DNA of 64,000 nucleotides from SIG440 sp045648205. Its GTDB lineage: Bacteria; Bacillota; Clostridia; Monoglobales; Monoglobaceae. The notes beneath the pieces were generated by a model. The model searched no databases. It was not told the DNA's origin and saw nothing but the letters and a program-made list of their open reading frames with translations. The stretch covers positions 98,567 through 162,566 of the forward strand of contig JAZRNM010000030.1 in assembly GCA_045648205.1 (NCBI GenBank). The letters are read 5' to 3'. Below, piece after piece: positions 8,443 to 16,980 of this stretch. The stretch's first letter is position 1; every line of letters starts with the position of its first letter. A program made the translations under genes and the position numbers.

Positions 8443-9666
8443 TTAATTCTCCTTATCACAGAATCTGTTTAAAGGCTGTTCCATGTTCATCAGCAACCCA
8501 TTAACAAGTTTTTGGTATGCATTATTCCTGTCAAAGTATTCTGTTCCCAATTTGCGAGAGTTTTGCGCCATCTGACATCTCAAACCATCATCAGATATCA
8601 ATCTTTCCAATGCCTCGGTTATTTCATCACTGTTTTCGCATTCACAATTTATTCCCGCTCCATACTGATTTAATAAATCTCTATATTCTTCACACTCTTG
8701 TGTGTTTACAACAGGCAACCCCGCCATTGCATAATCCCCAACTTTATTAATAACACTTCCCGCTGAGCCCTTGCGTATCGGATTCACAGCAATATCACAG
8801 AGAACCAAACGTTCAACCATTTGAGGATATGGCAACCTTCCGGTAAACTCTGCATTGATTCCTTTCTTGTTGGCATATTCAATGAAAGAATTTCTGAGAG
8901 TTCCCTCTCCCATCGCCAATAGCTTAACAGGGGTGTCAATGTCTAACTTTGCAATAGCATCTATAACCGAAATCAGGTCATAGCTCTCAGCCATACTGCC
9001 AATGTATGCTATGGTAATCCCTTCTGCCTTAACCGCCGAACCTTCAGAATAACTATCAAATTCCTCTTTATCTGTACCCAGACAAGCCACTATGGGAAGC
9101 TTGCATTTCTTGTTCGCCGACATTCCGCGTTCGGCATATGTTTTTGACACTGCAACAATTTCATCTGCCTCAGCATAAATTTTGTTTGCCTGTTTCTCCA
9201 TCGGCTTAAAAACTATGTCGCTGACAACAGGAACACGCAGCACCATTTTAAATGCTTCAGGCCACAAATCTTGAATATCAACGACAAATCTAACACCATT
9301 TTCCCTGCAATATTCTGCTGCTGCCTCTGCAACATCAAGGGAAGGAATCGCCGCATAAATCAAATCGGGCTTTTTTCGTTCAGTCAAATAATTACGAATA
9401 TTTTTAGCAAGTTGCTTATGACTTCTGAATCTTTTCAAGCACACATTCCTGGAATATCCAATCTCATGCAAAGCAGTAATTTTTATAGTTCCGAGACTGC
9501 CAACTTTTTGGGCATGAGTCTTGGGGCTATGCATAAAGTCTGATGTGACAATCTCAACATCGTGATGTTTACCCTCCAATAGCTTAGCAAGATATACAAA
9601 ACGGCTGTTATTTCCTTCAAAGTTCTCTATGTTCCTTAAATATTGAGATACAATCACGATATCCAT
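8443..9666 (-). CDS. Glycosyltransferase family 4 protein
   Basis: A 407-residue GT-B protein of the WbuB/PimB-like GT4 group. N-terminal half: DIVIVSQYLRNIENFEGNNSR, then a substrate loop with PDLIYAAIPSLDVAEAA and FVVDIQDLWPEAF, a stretch typical of WbuB-like fucosaminyl or amino-sugar transferases. C-terminal half: YIGSMAESYDL, TGRLPYPQMV and the donor-binding segment INKVGDYAMAGLPVV, where the usual Glu-x7-Glu is partly replaced. It is one of two GT4 enzymes in the operon and would extend the repeat unit. Donor sugar unknown. Confidence 0.85.
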   Translation of the reverse strand: MDIVIVSQYLRNIENFEGNNSRFVYLAKLLEGKHHDVEIVTSDFMHSPKTHAQKVGSLGTIKITALHEIGYSRNVCLKRFRSHKQLAKNIRNYLTERKKPDLIYAAIPSLDVAEAAAEYCRENGVRFVVDIQDLWPEAFKMVLRVPVVSDIVFKPMEKQANKIYAEADEIVAVSKTYAERGMSANKKCKLPIVACLGTDKEEFDSYSEGSAVKAEGITIAYIGSMAESYDLISVIDAIAKLDIDTPVKLLAMGEGTLRNSFIEYANKKGINAEFTGRLPYPQMVERLVLCDIAVNPIRKGSAGSVINKVGDYAMAGLPVVNTQECEEYRDLLNQYGAGINCECENSDEITEALERLISDDGLRCQMAQNSRKLGTEYFDRNNAYQKLVNGLLMNMEQPLNRFCDKEN

Positions 9667-9687
9667 AAATCCACCCCATATTCTTAA

Positions 9688-10764
9688 TTATCTAAAAATA
9701 TGTCCTTCAAACACTTCTTCACTCTCTAAAATAATTGGCTCCACATCTACATCTCTCAAAAATACGTATGGTTTTTCATAATGATAAAATGGAGTTCTTT
9801 CAACTCTATCACAATTTCCGTCTTCCATAATTTTTATGGTATCCTCAATCAAATCGAATCCCACTTGCGCCATAACACCTGTGTATGCCATATGACGGAT
9901 ATTTATTTCTGTCACCTTAATGTTCCCCTTGCTGTCTTCCTTAAGGTCAAAAGACAATATGCCGTGTGCAGGAATACCCAGTTTTTCTTCAAGGTATTTA
10001 ATACAACTATCACAAAACATATTAATTCTGTCTTCATTTAAAAAGCGGCCAAAGTGAGTGTTGCCCGTAACATGCGAAGGTGCAATATTTGCCATAACAT
10101 ATTCCACGCATTCCAACGCCGCTCCCTTTACATACTCACCGTTATAATAAAGCATCTCATTGGCTAAATGGCGCCCCGTCAGAAACTCACTTACCGTAAA
10201 TTCAGGAATTTTTGAATTTATAAACAACCAACTCTTATAGCTATCAATATCGTCCAGACGAAGTGAACCCAATCCCCCCGTGCCTTCAGTAGCACGAATC
10301 CAACAAGGAAACCCAATTTCCTTAATTATATCTTCACAACGAGGATTCTCTTGTGTGACCTTAATTGTTTTGGGAATATAATCTGTTCCCTCCAATAAAT
10401 CCGCCATAATAGACTTATCCTTTAAAGAAGCAGAAAAAAGCTTACTGCCCATAAATACCGCACAAGGATATTTTCCGTTTTTTTCATAGTAATCGCCCCA
10501 TTCAACAATTTCACTCTCCGGTTGAACAAAGGCATAATCAATGTGTTTTTTCTCAACGAGCTTTTCAATCCACGGGAAATAATCAGCCGATGTACAACGG
10601 GGACACACGTAATATTCATCTAGCAGGCCCTTCATAAAGAAACCTACTGCTTTTTTATCAATGTCGCACCCAATAATTTTATAATCCGGATGATTTTTGC
10701 GAATAATCCCTGCAATTGAACGTGGAGTAAGTCCTCCAATACCTGTTACTAAAACTGTTTTCAT
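9688..10764 (-). CDS. ATP-grasp domain protein (carbamoyl-phosphate synthetase large-chain-like)
   Basis: This 358-residue protein begins with a pre-ATP-grasp Rossmann-like domain (VLVTGIGGLTPRSIAGII) and continues into an ATP-grasp domain: the glycine-rich lid is at GTGGLGSLRL near residues 167-176, and the metal-binding EINIR motif is near 279. ATP-grasp ligases join a carboxylate to an amine or similar group through an acyl phosphate. In glycan clusters they may add amino acids or other groups to amino sugars, or act in building unusual sugar acids. It lies directly next to a PLP enzyme and an acetyltransferase, suggesting a decorated amino sugar. The substrate is unknown. Confidence 0.78.
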   Translation of the reverse strand: MKTVLVTGIGGLTPRSIAGIIRKNHPDYKIIGCDIDKKAVGFFMKGLLDEYYVCPRCTSADYFPWIEKLVEKKHIDYAFVQPESEIVEWGDYYEKNGKYPCAVFMGSKLFSASLKDKSIMADLLEGTDYIPKTIKVTQENPRCEDIIKEIGFPCWIRATEGTGGLGSLRLDDIDSYKSWLFINSKIPEFTVSEFLTGRHLANEMLYYNGEYVKGAALECVEYVMANIAPSHVTGNTHFGRFLNEDRINMFCDSCIKYLEEKLGIPAHGILSFDLKEDSKGNIKVTEINIRHMAYTGVMAQVGFDLIEDTIKIMEDGNCDRVERTPFYHYEKPYVFLRDVDVEPIILESEEVFEGHIFR

Positions 10765-10795
10765 ATTACATTCCTCGCTCTGTTTTTATTGTATC

Positions 10796-11875
10796 CTAAC
10801 TCTTTTTGAGTGCTGAAATAAGTCCGTCAATTTCTCTCGCCATATCGTCAATATTATACCGTTGGTCGCATAACAATGATATTTCAGCATGATGATATGA
10901 GGTTTCACAAAAAGGGTATTTATTGTCTAGCGGCCAATGTGCCGGACAAAAAATTTCCTTGCAAATCAATTCTTTTCGTATCAAATCCCGCTTTTTTTCA
11001 TTAACTAAGATTGGAACGAACAGAGGGCAATCATCATCCTCCAAAGAATTAAATAAAACTTTAATGTCATATTCCTTTTGATAATGATTTAGTGCTTCAA
11101 TCAAATACTCAGCATTTTCACGCCTTTTACAAATCAGGAAGTCTGAATCAATTTGTTTGAGCCTTTCGACCTCATCATTCGGTGCCGAATAATTTTCATA
11201 TTTTTCACCGAGAAGGCTATTGGCCTGCTGGTACAATTCCAAATATTCACTTTTTCCCACACCAGTACCGGTTATATACTGTCTTTTAATATGCGCCGCC
11301 GTTTTCCAGATGCTGTTAAATATATCATAAGAATTATCATATAAAGGTGAAGCAAATTCTGTCTTTGAATACACTGTCGCACACAATAAATCAGACCACT
11401 TTCGATAACTCACAAGTACATAATCTGCCACGTCATATGCTTTCGATTTGCTGAAAGCAGATTGTGTAGCATCAACAACAACTACTTTATTAAGCTTTTT
11501 AGCCTTATCACTCAACTGAAATGCAAACTCGCGGACAAATCCAAAATAATCCATCACAAGCACTGCATCTGCTGTCTCTATCACCGCCATGGCATTATCT
11601 ATATCCTCTTGGCTTGACAGAGCAAAATCTGTTGGAACCGGATAAAAAATTACCGAAACACCTCTGCCATAGAATGGATATACCATAGATGAACAGCAAT
11701 AAGCAGGTAATGCAATTGTTTTTACTTTTTGTAATAGCTTCAACTCATCCGCTATAAGAGCCAATCCCGTGCGACCTGATTGCACAAATCTCATGTTTCC
11801 AAAGTTAAACACACCAAAAGACGTATTTTTTCCCTTCAGAGTTGAATCTTCGTGAAATTCACTTCCTATTTCCAT
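10796..11875 (-). CDS. PLP-dependent fold-type I enzyme, DegT/DnrJ-related
   Basis: A 359-residue protein with the order of fold-type I aminotransferases: SGRTGLALIADEL near residue 33, PAYCCSSMVYPF, the PLP-nitrogen aspartate in VVVDATQSAF near residue 131, and a likely Schiff-base lysine in SYRKWSDLL near 157. It is clearly divergent from the operon's first aminotransferase and the lysine loop is unlike the usual SFNGNK form, so it may be a sugar aminotransferase or a related aldolase- or dehydratase-type enzyme. The ATG at 11875 overlaps the preceding stop (TGATG) and has AAGGATGAG upstream; it is preferred to an in-frame TTG at 11878. Confidence 0.7.
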   Translation of the reverse strand: MEIGSEFHEDSTLKGKNTSFGVFNFGNMRFVQSGRTGLALIADELKLLQKVKTIALPAYCCSSMVYPFYGRGVSVIFYPVPTDFALSSQEDIDNAMAVIETADAVLVMDYFGFVREFAFQLSDKAKKLNKVVVVDATQSAFSKSKAYDVADYVLVSYRKWSDLLCATVYSKTEFASPLYDNSYDIFNSIWKTAAHIKRQYITGTGVGKSEYLELYQQANSLLGEKYENYSAPNDEVERLKQIDSDFLICKRRENAEYLIEALNHYQKEYDIKVLFNSLEDDDCPLFVPILVNEKKRDLIRKELICKEIFCPAHWPLDNKYPFCETSYHHAEISLLCDQRYNIDDMAREIDGLISALKKS

Positions 11876-12390
11876 CAAAACTCATCCTTCAACAAAGAAT
11901 AAACAAAAACATTGTTATATATCCCATTTTTATAAATGCGGCTTCTCAAAGTTCCTTCTTTTTTGTAACCGCATTTTTCATACAACCTTTGTGACGCAAC
12001 ATTTTTTTCCATAATTTGCGCTGTCAGGCAGTGCAAATTGAGCTCATTAAAGCAATAATCAGATAATAGTCTAAGTGTTTTTGTACCTATACCCTGATTT
12101 CTTGCACGTTGAACAAACTTAACACTGATATTGGCATTTGAATTTTTAAAATCTATATCCGATATAATTGCCATTCCAACGGCATCACCTTGATATTCAA
12201 CAATATATCTTACACAATTACTACTGTTTTTCAATTCAGCAATCCATCTTTTCTGTTCACCTTGCGAAACAGGAAAAGACCACCCCAAAACCAGCTTCTC
12301 CATTTCAGGGCTATTTATCATTTCCAACAATATTTCACAATCAGTCTCTTCAATTGCCCTTAACACAATCTGCTCATCTCTTAAATTCAT
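11875..12390 (-). CDS. GNAT family N-acetyltransferase
   Basis: A 171-residue RimJ/RimL-type GNAT protein. The acetyl-CoA binding motif is RNQGIGTKTLRLLSDYC (about residues 106-122) and the C-terminal NVASQRLYEKCGYKKEGTLR is the typical second conserved block. Members that sit in glycan clusters, such as PseH, acetylate the amino group of UDP-linked amino sugars. Placed between the phosphoglycosyl transferase and a PLP enzyme, it probably acetylates an amino sugar made by one of the two aminotransferases. The ATG at 12390 has GAGG about ten bases upstream and is favoured over a TTG at 12399. A protein or antibiotic target cannot be excluded. Confidence 0.8.
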   Translation of the reverse strand: MNLRDEQIVLRAIEETDCEILLEMINSPEMEKLVLGWSFPVSQGEQKRWIAELKNSSNCVRYIVEYQGDAVGMAIISDIDFKNSNANISVKFVQRARNQGIGTKTLRLLSDYCFNELNLHCLTAQIMEKNVASQRLYEKCGYKKEGTLRSRIYKNGIYNNVFVYSLLKDEF

Positions 12391-12395
12391 TAATA

Positions 12396-13028
12396 TCAAA
12401 CCTCACTTTTTTCCAATTGCCTTTTTCTATACGTATCAAAATCTTGAATCAAAGTCGTTCCTCTAACTGAGATATCCTTCTGTTTCAAGGCCAAAACCAC
12501 CGTCGAAGCAATAATTTTTATATCCATCCACAAAGACATTTTTTCTATGTATTCCAAATCATATTTAAATCTGTCTTCCCAACTTATACAATTTCTGCCA
12601 TTAATTTGTGCTATTCCGGTCAATCCGGGTCTGACATCATGGCGGTGCTTCTCCGTTTCATCATAATATTCCAAATATCTTACGCGAAGAGGTCTCGGTC
12701 CCACAACACTCATATCACCTTTCAAAATATTAAATGCCTCCGGGAGTTCATCAAGACTTGTCTTTCTGAGCAATCTTCCAAACCTGGTCAATCTGACCTC
12801 ATCCGGCAGCAAATTGCCATTCTCATCACGTTCATCTGTCATTGTGCGGAACTTATAAAGCTCAAAAATTTTTTCATCCTTGCCCGGTCTCCTTTGTTTG
12901 AAAATGACAGGGCTGCCCAGTTTAACACGAACCAAAATTGCCACAATAGCATATAACCAGCAAAATACAAGCATAGCAGCCAAAGCACAGCAAATATCTA
13001 AAAATCTTTTTATGTACCTTTGATACAC
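12396..13028 (-). CDS. Phosphoglycosyl-1-phosphate transferase, PglC/bacterial sugar transferase family
   Basis: A 210-residue monotopic phosphoglycosyl transferase. It has one N-terminal hydrophobic re-entrant helix (residues about 10-32), the KFRTM block near 58, the catalytic Asp-Glu pair in TSLDELPEAFNILKGDMS near 92, PRPLRV and the PGLTGIAQINGRN block near 133. The enzyme starts repeat-unit synthesis by moving sugar-1-phosphate from a UDP-sugar to undecaprenyl phosphate. The small size matches PglC, which uses UDP-diacetylbacillosamine; the adjacent aminotransferase and acetyltransferase fit such a sugar. It starts with GTG directly after the stop of the previous gene and has AAGGAG nine bases upstream. 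Confidence 0.92.
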   Translation of the reverse strand: MYQRYIKRFLDICCALAAMLVFCWLYAIVAILVRVKLGSPVIFKQRRPGKDEKIFELYKFRTMTDERDENGNLLPDEVRLTRFGRLLRKTSLDELPEAFNILKGDMSVVGPRPLRVRYLEYYDETEKHRHDVRPGLTGIAQINGRNCISWEDRFKYDLEYIEKMSLWMDIKIIASTVVLALKQKDISVRGTTLIQDFDTYRKRQLEKSEV

Positions 13029-14156
13029 CTAAAACATCTCCTTGATTATCTCAATAATTTCCTCTTGCTCCTCAGCTGTCATCTGTGGTGAAAAATCACT
13101 GGGCAGACAAATACCGCGAGAGAAAAGGTCCTCACTCACCGATGTGCCATCCTCATTATGAGCAAAGAAATCGCAATCCCTGAAAAACGGTTGCATATGC
13201 ATAGGCTTCCAGACAGGTCTTGTTTCAACATTTTCCTCCGCGAGCCTATCCATAATATCAAAAGGTGAAACCCCCGAGGCCTCATCAATTGTCGCAGCAC
13301 TCAGCCAGTGATTCGGTTTTGTCCCTTCGAGATATGGCTGCATTGTAATCGGAAGTCCCTCAAATGCCAATTTATATTTTTCAAATATTCTTGTCTTCTG
13401 CTGAATATGGTCAGAGAGTGCCTCCATCTGACCTCTGCCAATTCCTGCACAGATGTTGCTCATTCGATAGTTGAAGCCAAGTTCCTCATGTTGATACCAC
13501 CTTGCGGGCTCACGGCTCTGGGTAATCCATTTGAGAACAGTTTTGAGCTGTTCTTCATCATTTCCCACAAGCATACCTCCGCCCGAGGTGGTAATAATCT
13601 TATTTCCATTGAAGGAAAGTATTCCAAACTCACCAAAAGCGCCAAGCTGCTTTCCTTTATATTCACCGCCAAGTCCCTCTGCTGCATCTTCAATCAAGGG
13701 AACATTATGCTCCGCACAGATTCTCGTTATCTCATCCATTTTTGCAGGAGTTCCGTAAAGGTGAACAACAACAACCGCCTTTGGATTGGGGTATTTTTCA
13801 AAAGCCTTTTCCAGAGCCTCGGGACTCATATTCCATGTATCAGGCTCACTGTCAATGAAAACGGGAGTTCCGTTTTGGTAAACAATGGGATTTGCACTTG
13901 CACTGAATGTCATTGACTGGCAAAAAACTATATCTCCACTTCCAACACCAACCGACCGAAGCGCCATATGTATCGCCGCCGTTCCCGCGCTCATTGCGAC
14001 AGCGCCCTTTGTTCCCAGATATTCCTTAATCTCATTTTCAAACTCATTCACATTCTTGCCGAGAGGTGCAATCCAATTGGTGTCAAAGGCTTCCTTTATG
14101 TACTTTTGTTCCTCTCCGCACATACACGGCGAAGACAGATAAATTTTCCTTTTCAC
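13029..14156 (-). CDS. DegT/DnrJ/EryC1/StrS family sugar aminotransferase
   Basis: First gene of the polysaccharide operon, 375 residues. SAGTAAIHMALR, VHLYGTPAKMDEI, IEDAAEGLGGEYKGKQ (PLP-nitrogen Asp) and SFNGNKIITTSGGG (Schiff-base Lys) are standard for PglE/ArnB-like aminotransferases, which aminate UDP-4-keto-sugars. Together with the neighbouring PglC-like transferase and acetyltransferase this suggests a bacillosamine-like first sugar, although the matching 4,6-dehydratase is not in the window. GTG at 14156 is taken as the start: GGAGG lies nine bases upstream at 14166-14170 and family homology begins at KIYLSSP. The frame stays open to 14243, but that stretch is leader containing a palindrome. 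Confidence 0.92.
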   Translation of the reverse strand: MKRKIYLSSPCMCGEEQKYIKEAFDTNWIAPLGKNVNEFENEIKEYLGTKGAVAMSAGTAAIHMALRSVGVGSGDIVFCQSMTFSASANPIVYQNGTPVFIDSEPDTWNMSPEALEKAFEKYPNPKAVVVVHLYGTPAKMDEITRICAEHNVPLIEDAAEGLGGEYKGKQLGAFGEFGILSFNGNKIITTSGGGMLVGNDEEQLKTVLKWITQSREPARWYQHEELGFNYRMSNICAGIGRGQMEALSDHIQQKTRIFEKYKLAFEGLPITMQPYLEGTKPNHWLSAATIDEASGVSPFDIMDRLAEENVETRPVWKPMHMQPFFRDCDFFAHNEDGTSVSEDLFSRGICLPSDFSPQMTAEEQEEIIEIIKEMF

Positions 14157-14213
14157 TAACCTTTTCCTCCCATCAAAAACAATAGATTTGCCGTTTGCAA
14201 ACACACAAAATTT

Positions 14214-14234
14214 CAACATAACGATGTTATGTTG
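14214..14234. promoter_or_regulatory. Perfect 9-bp palindrome in polysaccharide operon leader
   Basis: The sequence caacataac-gat-gttatgttg is a perfect inverted repeat with nine-base arms and a three-base centre. It lies about 28-48 bases downstream of the expected transcription start of the operon and upstream of the ribosome binding site. It could be an operator for a repressor or a leader hairpin. No T-run follows, so it is not a normal terminator. Confidence 0.6.
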
Positions 14235-14268
14235 ATTTTGCACAAAAATTAAATGTCACGTACCTTAA

Positions 14269-14297
14269 ATTCTATCACAATTATTCCTTATTGTCAA
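14269..14297 (-). promoter_or_regulatory. Sigma-A promoter of polysaccharide operon
   Basis: On the minus strand TTGACA (14292-14297) is followed after exactly 17 bases by TAGAAT (14269-14274). It lies in the divergent gap between the polysaccharide operon and pdaB and would give a leader of about 105 bases before the GTG start. It is the only clear promoter for the downstream operon in the window. Confidence 0.85.
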
Positions 14298-14375
14298 TCA
14301 AAAAAACTACATTCTAAATATGAGATTTTTGAATATATATTAAAAAAGAATTTCAATTGAAAGGATAATTATCTT

Positions 14376-15197
14376 ATGAAAATTTTTGTTATTACCAAAA
14401 AAACGGGGATTTTGTTTGTTCTGATTTTAGCACTCATTCTCTCCCTGGTATACATAGGCAAAGACCAGGCTATGCCCGTTTCAGGTGCAAAGCGGGACTT
14501 ACCCATTTATTGCGTTCAAAAACCCGAATCCGAAAGGGTAGTGGCACTCAGCTTTGATGCCGCCTGGGGCAACGAAGACACCCAGACTCTTATTGATATT
14601 TTAGGAAAGTACAATGTGAAAACCACCTTTTTCGTAGTCGGCGGTTGGGTTGACAAATTCCCCGAATCAGTCAAACAGTTGTCTGATGCAGGCCATGAAA
14701 TTATGAACCACTCTGACAGCCACCCGCATATGACGCAGATTTCCGTTGAAAAAATGAAAGAGGAAGTCAAAAAGTGCGACGAAAAAATAATGGCAATAAC
14801 AGGCGTTCGGCCAACCCTTTTCCGTGCACCCTATGGAGATTATAACAATGACGTTGTCGGTGCAATGCGAGAGATTGGTCACTACACCATCCAATGGGAC
14901 GTAGACAGTCTTGACTGGAAGGATTTATCCGCATCAGAAATCACCCAAAGAGTCACCTCCAAAGTAAAACCCGGGTCAATCGTTCTCTTCCACAACGCCG
15001 CGCTCCACACCCCTGAGGCACTCCCCACCATAATCGAAACTCTGCAAAAAGACGGCTACAAAATCGTACCCGTATCAGAAATTATCTACAAAGACAACTA
15101 CACCATTGACAGCACAGGAATGCAAATTCCAAACAAACCCGAACCATCAGACAACAAAACAAAACCAACTTCCACATCAATCGATATAGGAGTGTGA
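14376..15197 (+). CDS. pdaB: PdaB-family sporulation polysaccharide deacetylase
   Basis: A 273-residue exported NodB-domain protein. An N-terminal membrane segment (about residues 9-27) precedes the deacetylase domain. SFDAAWGNEDT is the PdaB-type version of the usual TFDDG motif; NHSDSHPHM carries metal ligands; LFRAPYGDYNN and FHNAALHT complete the active site. In Bacillus PdaB keeps spores stable after engulfment, and Clostridia have orthologues. The C-terminal 35 residues are Lys/Pro/Thr-rich and probably disordered. It stands alone, divergent from the polysaccharide operon and convergent with yebC. AAAGGATAAT precedes the ATG. Confidence 0.85.
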   Translation: MKIFVITKKTGILFVLILALILSLVYIGKDQAMPVSGAKRDLPIYCVQKPESERVVALSFDAAWGNEDTQTLIDILGKYNVKTTFFVVGGWVDKFPESVKQLSDAGHEIMNHSDSHPHMTQISVEKMKEEVKKCDEKIMAITGVRPTLFRAPYGDYNNDVVGAMREIGHYTIQWDVDSLDWKDLSASEITQRVTSKVKPGSIVLFHNAALHTPEALPTIIETLQKDGYKIVPVSEIIYKDNYTIDSTGMQIPNKPEPSDNKTKPTSTSIDIGV

Positions 15198-15207
15198 GAA
15201 AACACAA

Positions 15208-15234
15208 ACGGGTTGAGCAAATTGCTCAACCCGT
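15208..15234. terminator. Bidirectional intrinsic terminator between pdaB and yebC
   Basis: A 12-bp perfect stem (acgggttgagca / tgctcaacccgt) with a three-base loop lies in the 43-base gap between the convergent genes. T-rich sequence flanks both sides, so it can serve both transcripts. Confidence 0.9.
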
Positions 15235-15240
15235 CCAATT

Positions 15241-15987
15241 TTATTCTTCCTCATCACTCTCAGGCATATCCCAGGTGTGGTAAACGTTCTGCACGTCGTC
15301 ATTATCCTCTAAGATATCAATAAGCTTTTCAAGATTTTTTACAGCATCTTCGTCTGTAACTTCTGTGAGAGTTTGCGGAATATACAAAATCTCCGCCTGC
15401 TCAAACTCGTATCCCTTTGTTTCAAGAGTCTCACGAACCTTGCTGAAGTCCTCAGGTGAAGATGTAACCTCATAGCATTCATCTTCCGCACTAAAGTCTT
15501 CCGCCCCGGCATCGAGTGCATCCATCATCAAAGTGTCCTCGTCAATTTTGTCGGACTTTGCAATCACAAGTTGTCCTTTTCTGTCAAACATAAATCCAAC
15601 GCTTCCTGTCTGACCAAGGTTTCCGCCGTATTTATCAAAATAATGGCGCATATCACCTGCCGTACGGTTTTTGTTGTCGCTGAGTGTTTCAACCATAAAG
15701 GCAACACCACTCGGTCCATAGCCTTCATATGTGAGTTCAAAATACTCCTTGTTGCTGTCTTCGCCAGCCGCTTTTTTGATGCTTCTTTGGATTGTATCAT
15801 TGGGCATATTATTCGCCTTCGCCTTTGCTATTGCATCACGAAGCTTTGAGTTGCTGTCAGGGTCGGGTCCGCCCTCTTTCACGGCAACAACCAATTCCCT
15901 TCCTATTTTTGTGAACAGCTTTCCTCTTTTTGCATCAAGGGCACCTTTTTTTCTCTTTATGGTTGCCCATTTGGAATGTCCTGACAT
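15241..15987 (-). CDS. yebC: YebC/PmpR family DNA-binding regulatory or translation factor
   Basis: A 248-residue protein with the highly conserved start MSGHSKWATIKRKKGALDAK, then GRELVVAVKEGGPDPDSNSKLRDAI and DTIQRSIKKAAG in the N-terminal helical domain, and the acidic C-terminal domains with GSVGFMFDRKG. Length is normal for the family. YebC proteins have been described as transcription regulators and more recently as factors that help ribosomes at difficult peptide motifs. AGGAGG precedes the ATG. Convergent with pdaB; the gene upstream is an S1-domain gene read in the same direction but separated by a hairpin. Confidence 0.95.
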   Translation of the reverse strand: MSGHSKWATIKRKKGALDAKRGKLFTKIGRELVVAVKEGGPDPDSNSKLRDAIAKAKANNMPNDTIQRSIKKAAGEDSNKEYFELTYEGYGPSGVAFMVETLSDNKNRTAGDMRHYFDKYGGNLGQTGSVGFMFDRKGQLVIAKSDKIDEDTLMMDALDAGAEDFSAEDECYEVTSSPEDFSKVRETLETKGYEFEQAEILYIPQTLTEVTDEDAVKNLEKLIDILEDNDDVQNVYHTWDMPESDEEE

Positions 15988-16037
15988 CTTTCTTCCTCCT
16001 GTTTTTATCTTCGTTAAAATATATACCTATCAAAACA

Positions 16038-16065
16038 CAGCAACGGAACTTGAAAAGTTCCGCTG
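16038..16065 (-). terminator. Hairpin after the S1-domain gene
   Basis: Eight-bp stem cggaactt / aagttccg (16044-16051 with 16055-16062) and flanking CAG/CTG pairing lie just after the stop codon of the S1-domain gene, upstream of yebC. On the minus strand it is followed by TGTGTTTTG, a weak T-run, so termination may be partial. Confidence 0.55.
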
Positions 16066-16072
16066 AGTCCTT

Positions 16073-16522
16073 TTAATATGCTCTCTTATATCCACCATTG
16101 CGTTTGCCCTCGGTGTTTCTTTTGAGGTCCTGAATTTTTTCTTCGCTGTCCTGCTTGAATTTAAGCAGCTTGTCCTCAAAAGACATATCTTCGGCATTTT
16201 TCTTCGGGGAAAAATCAAAAACTTCAGGAGCCCCCTTGAGCCCGCCGCTTCTTGGTTTCTTGTCACCCGACTTCTTTTTGGGAGTGTCTTCAACAGCTTT
16301 TTTAATTGACAAACTGACCTTTCCCTGCTGGTCAACAGAAATAACCTTAACCTTCACAGTCTGACCGGGTGTGATGTGCTTGCTTATATCCTCAACATAT
16401 TCCGTCGAAACCTCCGAAATATGTACAAGCCCTGTCTGTCCGCCTTCAAGCTCCACAAAAGCACCGAAGGGTGCAATCCCTGTAACCTTCCCACGAAGTA
16501 TACTTCCTTCTTCAATCTGCAT
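16073..16522 (-). CDS. S1 RNA-binding domain protein (YabR-like)
   Basis: A 149-residue protein. Residues 3-73 form one S1 domain: EEGSILRGKVTGIAPFGAFVEL, GQTGLVHISEVS, GQTVKVKVISVD and GKVSLSIK are all typical. The rest is a charged, Lys-rich and Gly-rich tail that is probably disordered and ends in RNGGYKRAY. It matches YabR/general stress protein 13, which associates with ribosomes. In Bacillus and many Clostridia yabR follows divIC, exactly as here. AGGAGG is upstream, just after a small hairpin (aaatgcc/ggcattt, 16543-16560). Confidence 0.88.
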   Translation of the reverse strand: MQIEEGSILRGKVTGIAPFGAFVELEGGQTGLVHISEVSTEYVEDISKHITPGQTVKVKVISVDQQGKVSLSIKKAVEDTPKKKSGDKKPRSGGLKGAPEVFDFSPKKNAEDMSFEDKLLKFKQDSEEKIQDLKRNTEGKRNGGYKRAY

Positions 16523-16596
16523 ATCTAACCTGATTCCTCCTCAAATGCCTTTCGGCATTTATGTATAAACATCGGATTTTCCGCATCTTTTTAAAT

Positions 16597-16908
16597 TTAT
16601 TTCTGTGTTATGTCAATAAAAACCCGTTCATTGGCTTTCACAAGTCCGAGCTTTTCCCTGGCAGTGCGTTCTATATATTCATCCGTACCTGCCTTTTTGA
16701 GTTCATCTTCAAGCTTTTGTTGTTCCAGCTTAGCATCATCAATTTTTGCCTGATATTCCTGTGCAAGATCATCACAACGTGAAAGATTTATCTGTTGCTT
16801 AACAAGTATGCAAGTCACATAGACACACACAAGCAAAACTCCGCCCAATTTGAGCAGATCAACCGCAGATAGCTTTTTCTTTTTTTGATTTTCTCTTCTA
16901 TCCGACAC
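16597..16908 (-). CDS. Septum formation initiator family protein (DivIC/FtsB-like)
   Basis: A 103-residue bitopic membrane protein: short cytoplasmic basic N-terminus, one membrane helix (LLKLGGVLLVCVYVTCILV, about residues 19-37), then an extracytoplasmic coiled coil (LSRCDDLAQEYQAKIDDAKLEQQKLEDELKK) and the conserved YIERTAREKLGLVKANERVFI box that contacts FtsL/DivIB. It helps activate septal peptidoglycan synthesis. GTG start with GAGGAAGC upstream. Order yabP-yabQ-divIC-yabR is the classic Firmicute arrangement. Confidence 0.88.
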   Translation of the reverse strand: MSDRRENQKKKKLSAVDLLKLGGVLLVCVYVTCILVKQQINLSRCDDLAQEYQAKIDDAKLEQQKLEDELKKAGTDEYIERTAREKLGLVKANERVFIDITQK

Positions 16909-16980
16909 GCTTCCTCGCCACCTTACACTTTCATGAATACAATTATATATCAGAAAACCCCATTTGTCAATACATCCCCG

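Noticed and set aside
13308..13916. 202-codon plus-strand frame opposite the aminotransferase
   Set aside because: Antisense of a clear DegT-family gene, without start signals.
14157..14243. 29-codon N-terminal extension of the first polysaccharide gene
   Set aside because: It contains a perfect palindrome and lacks a ribosome binding site; GGAGG with correct spacing precedes the GTG at 14156, where family similarity begins.
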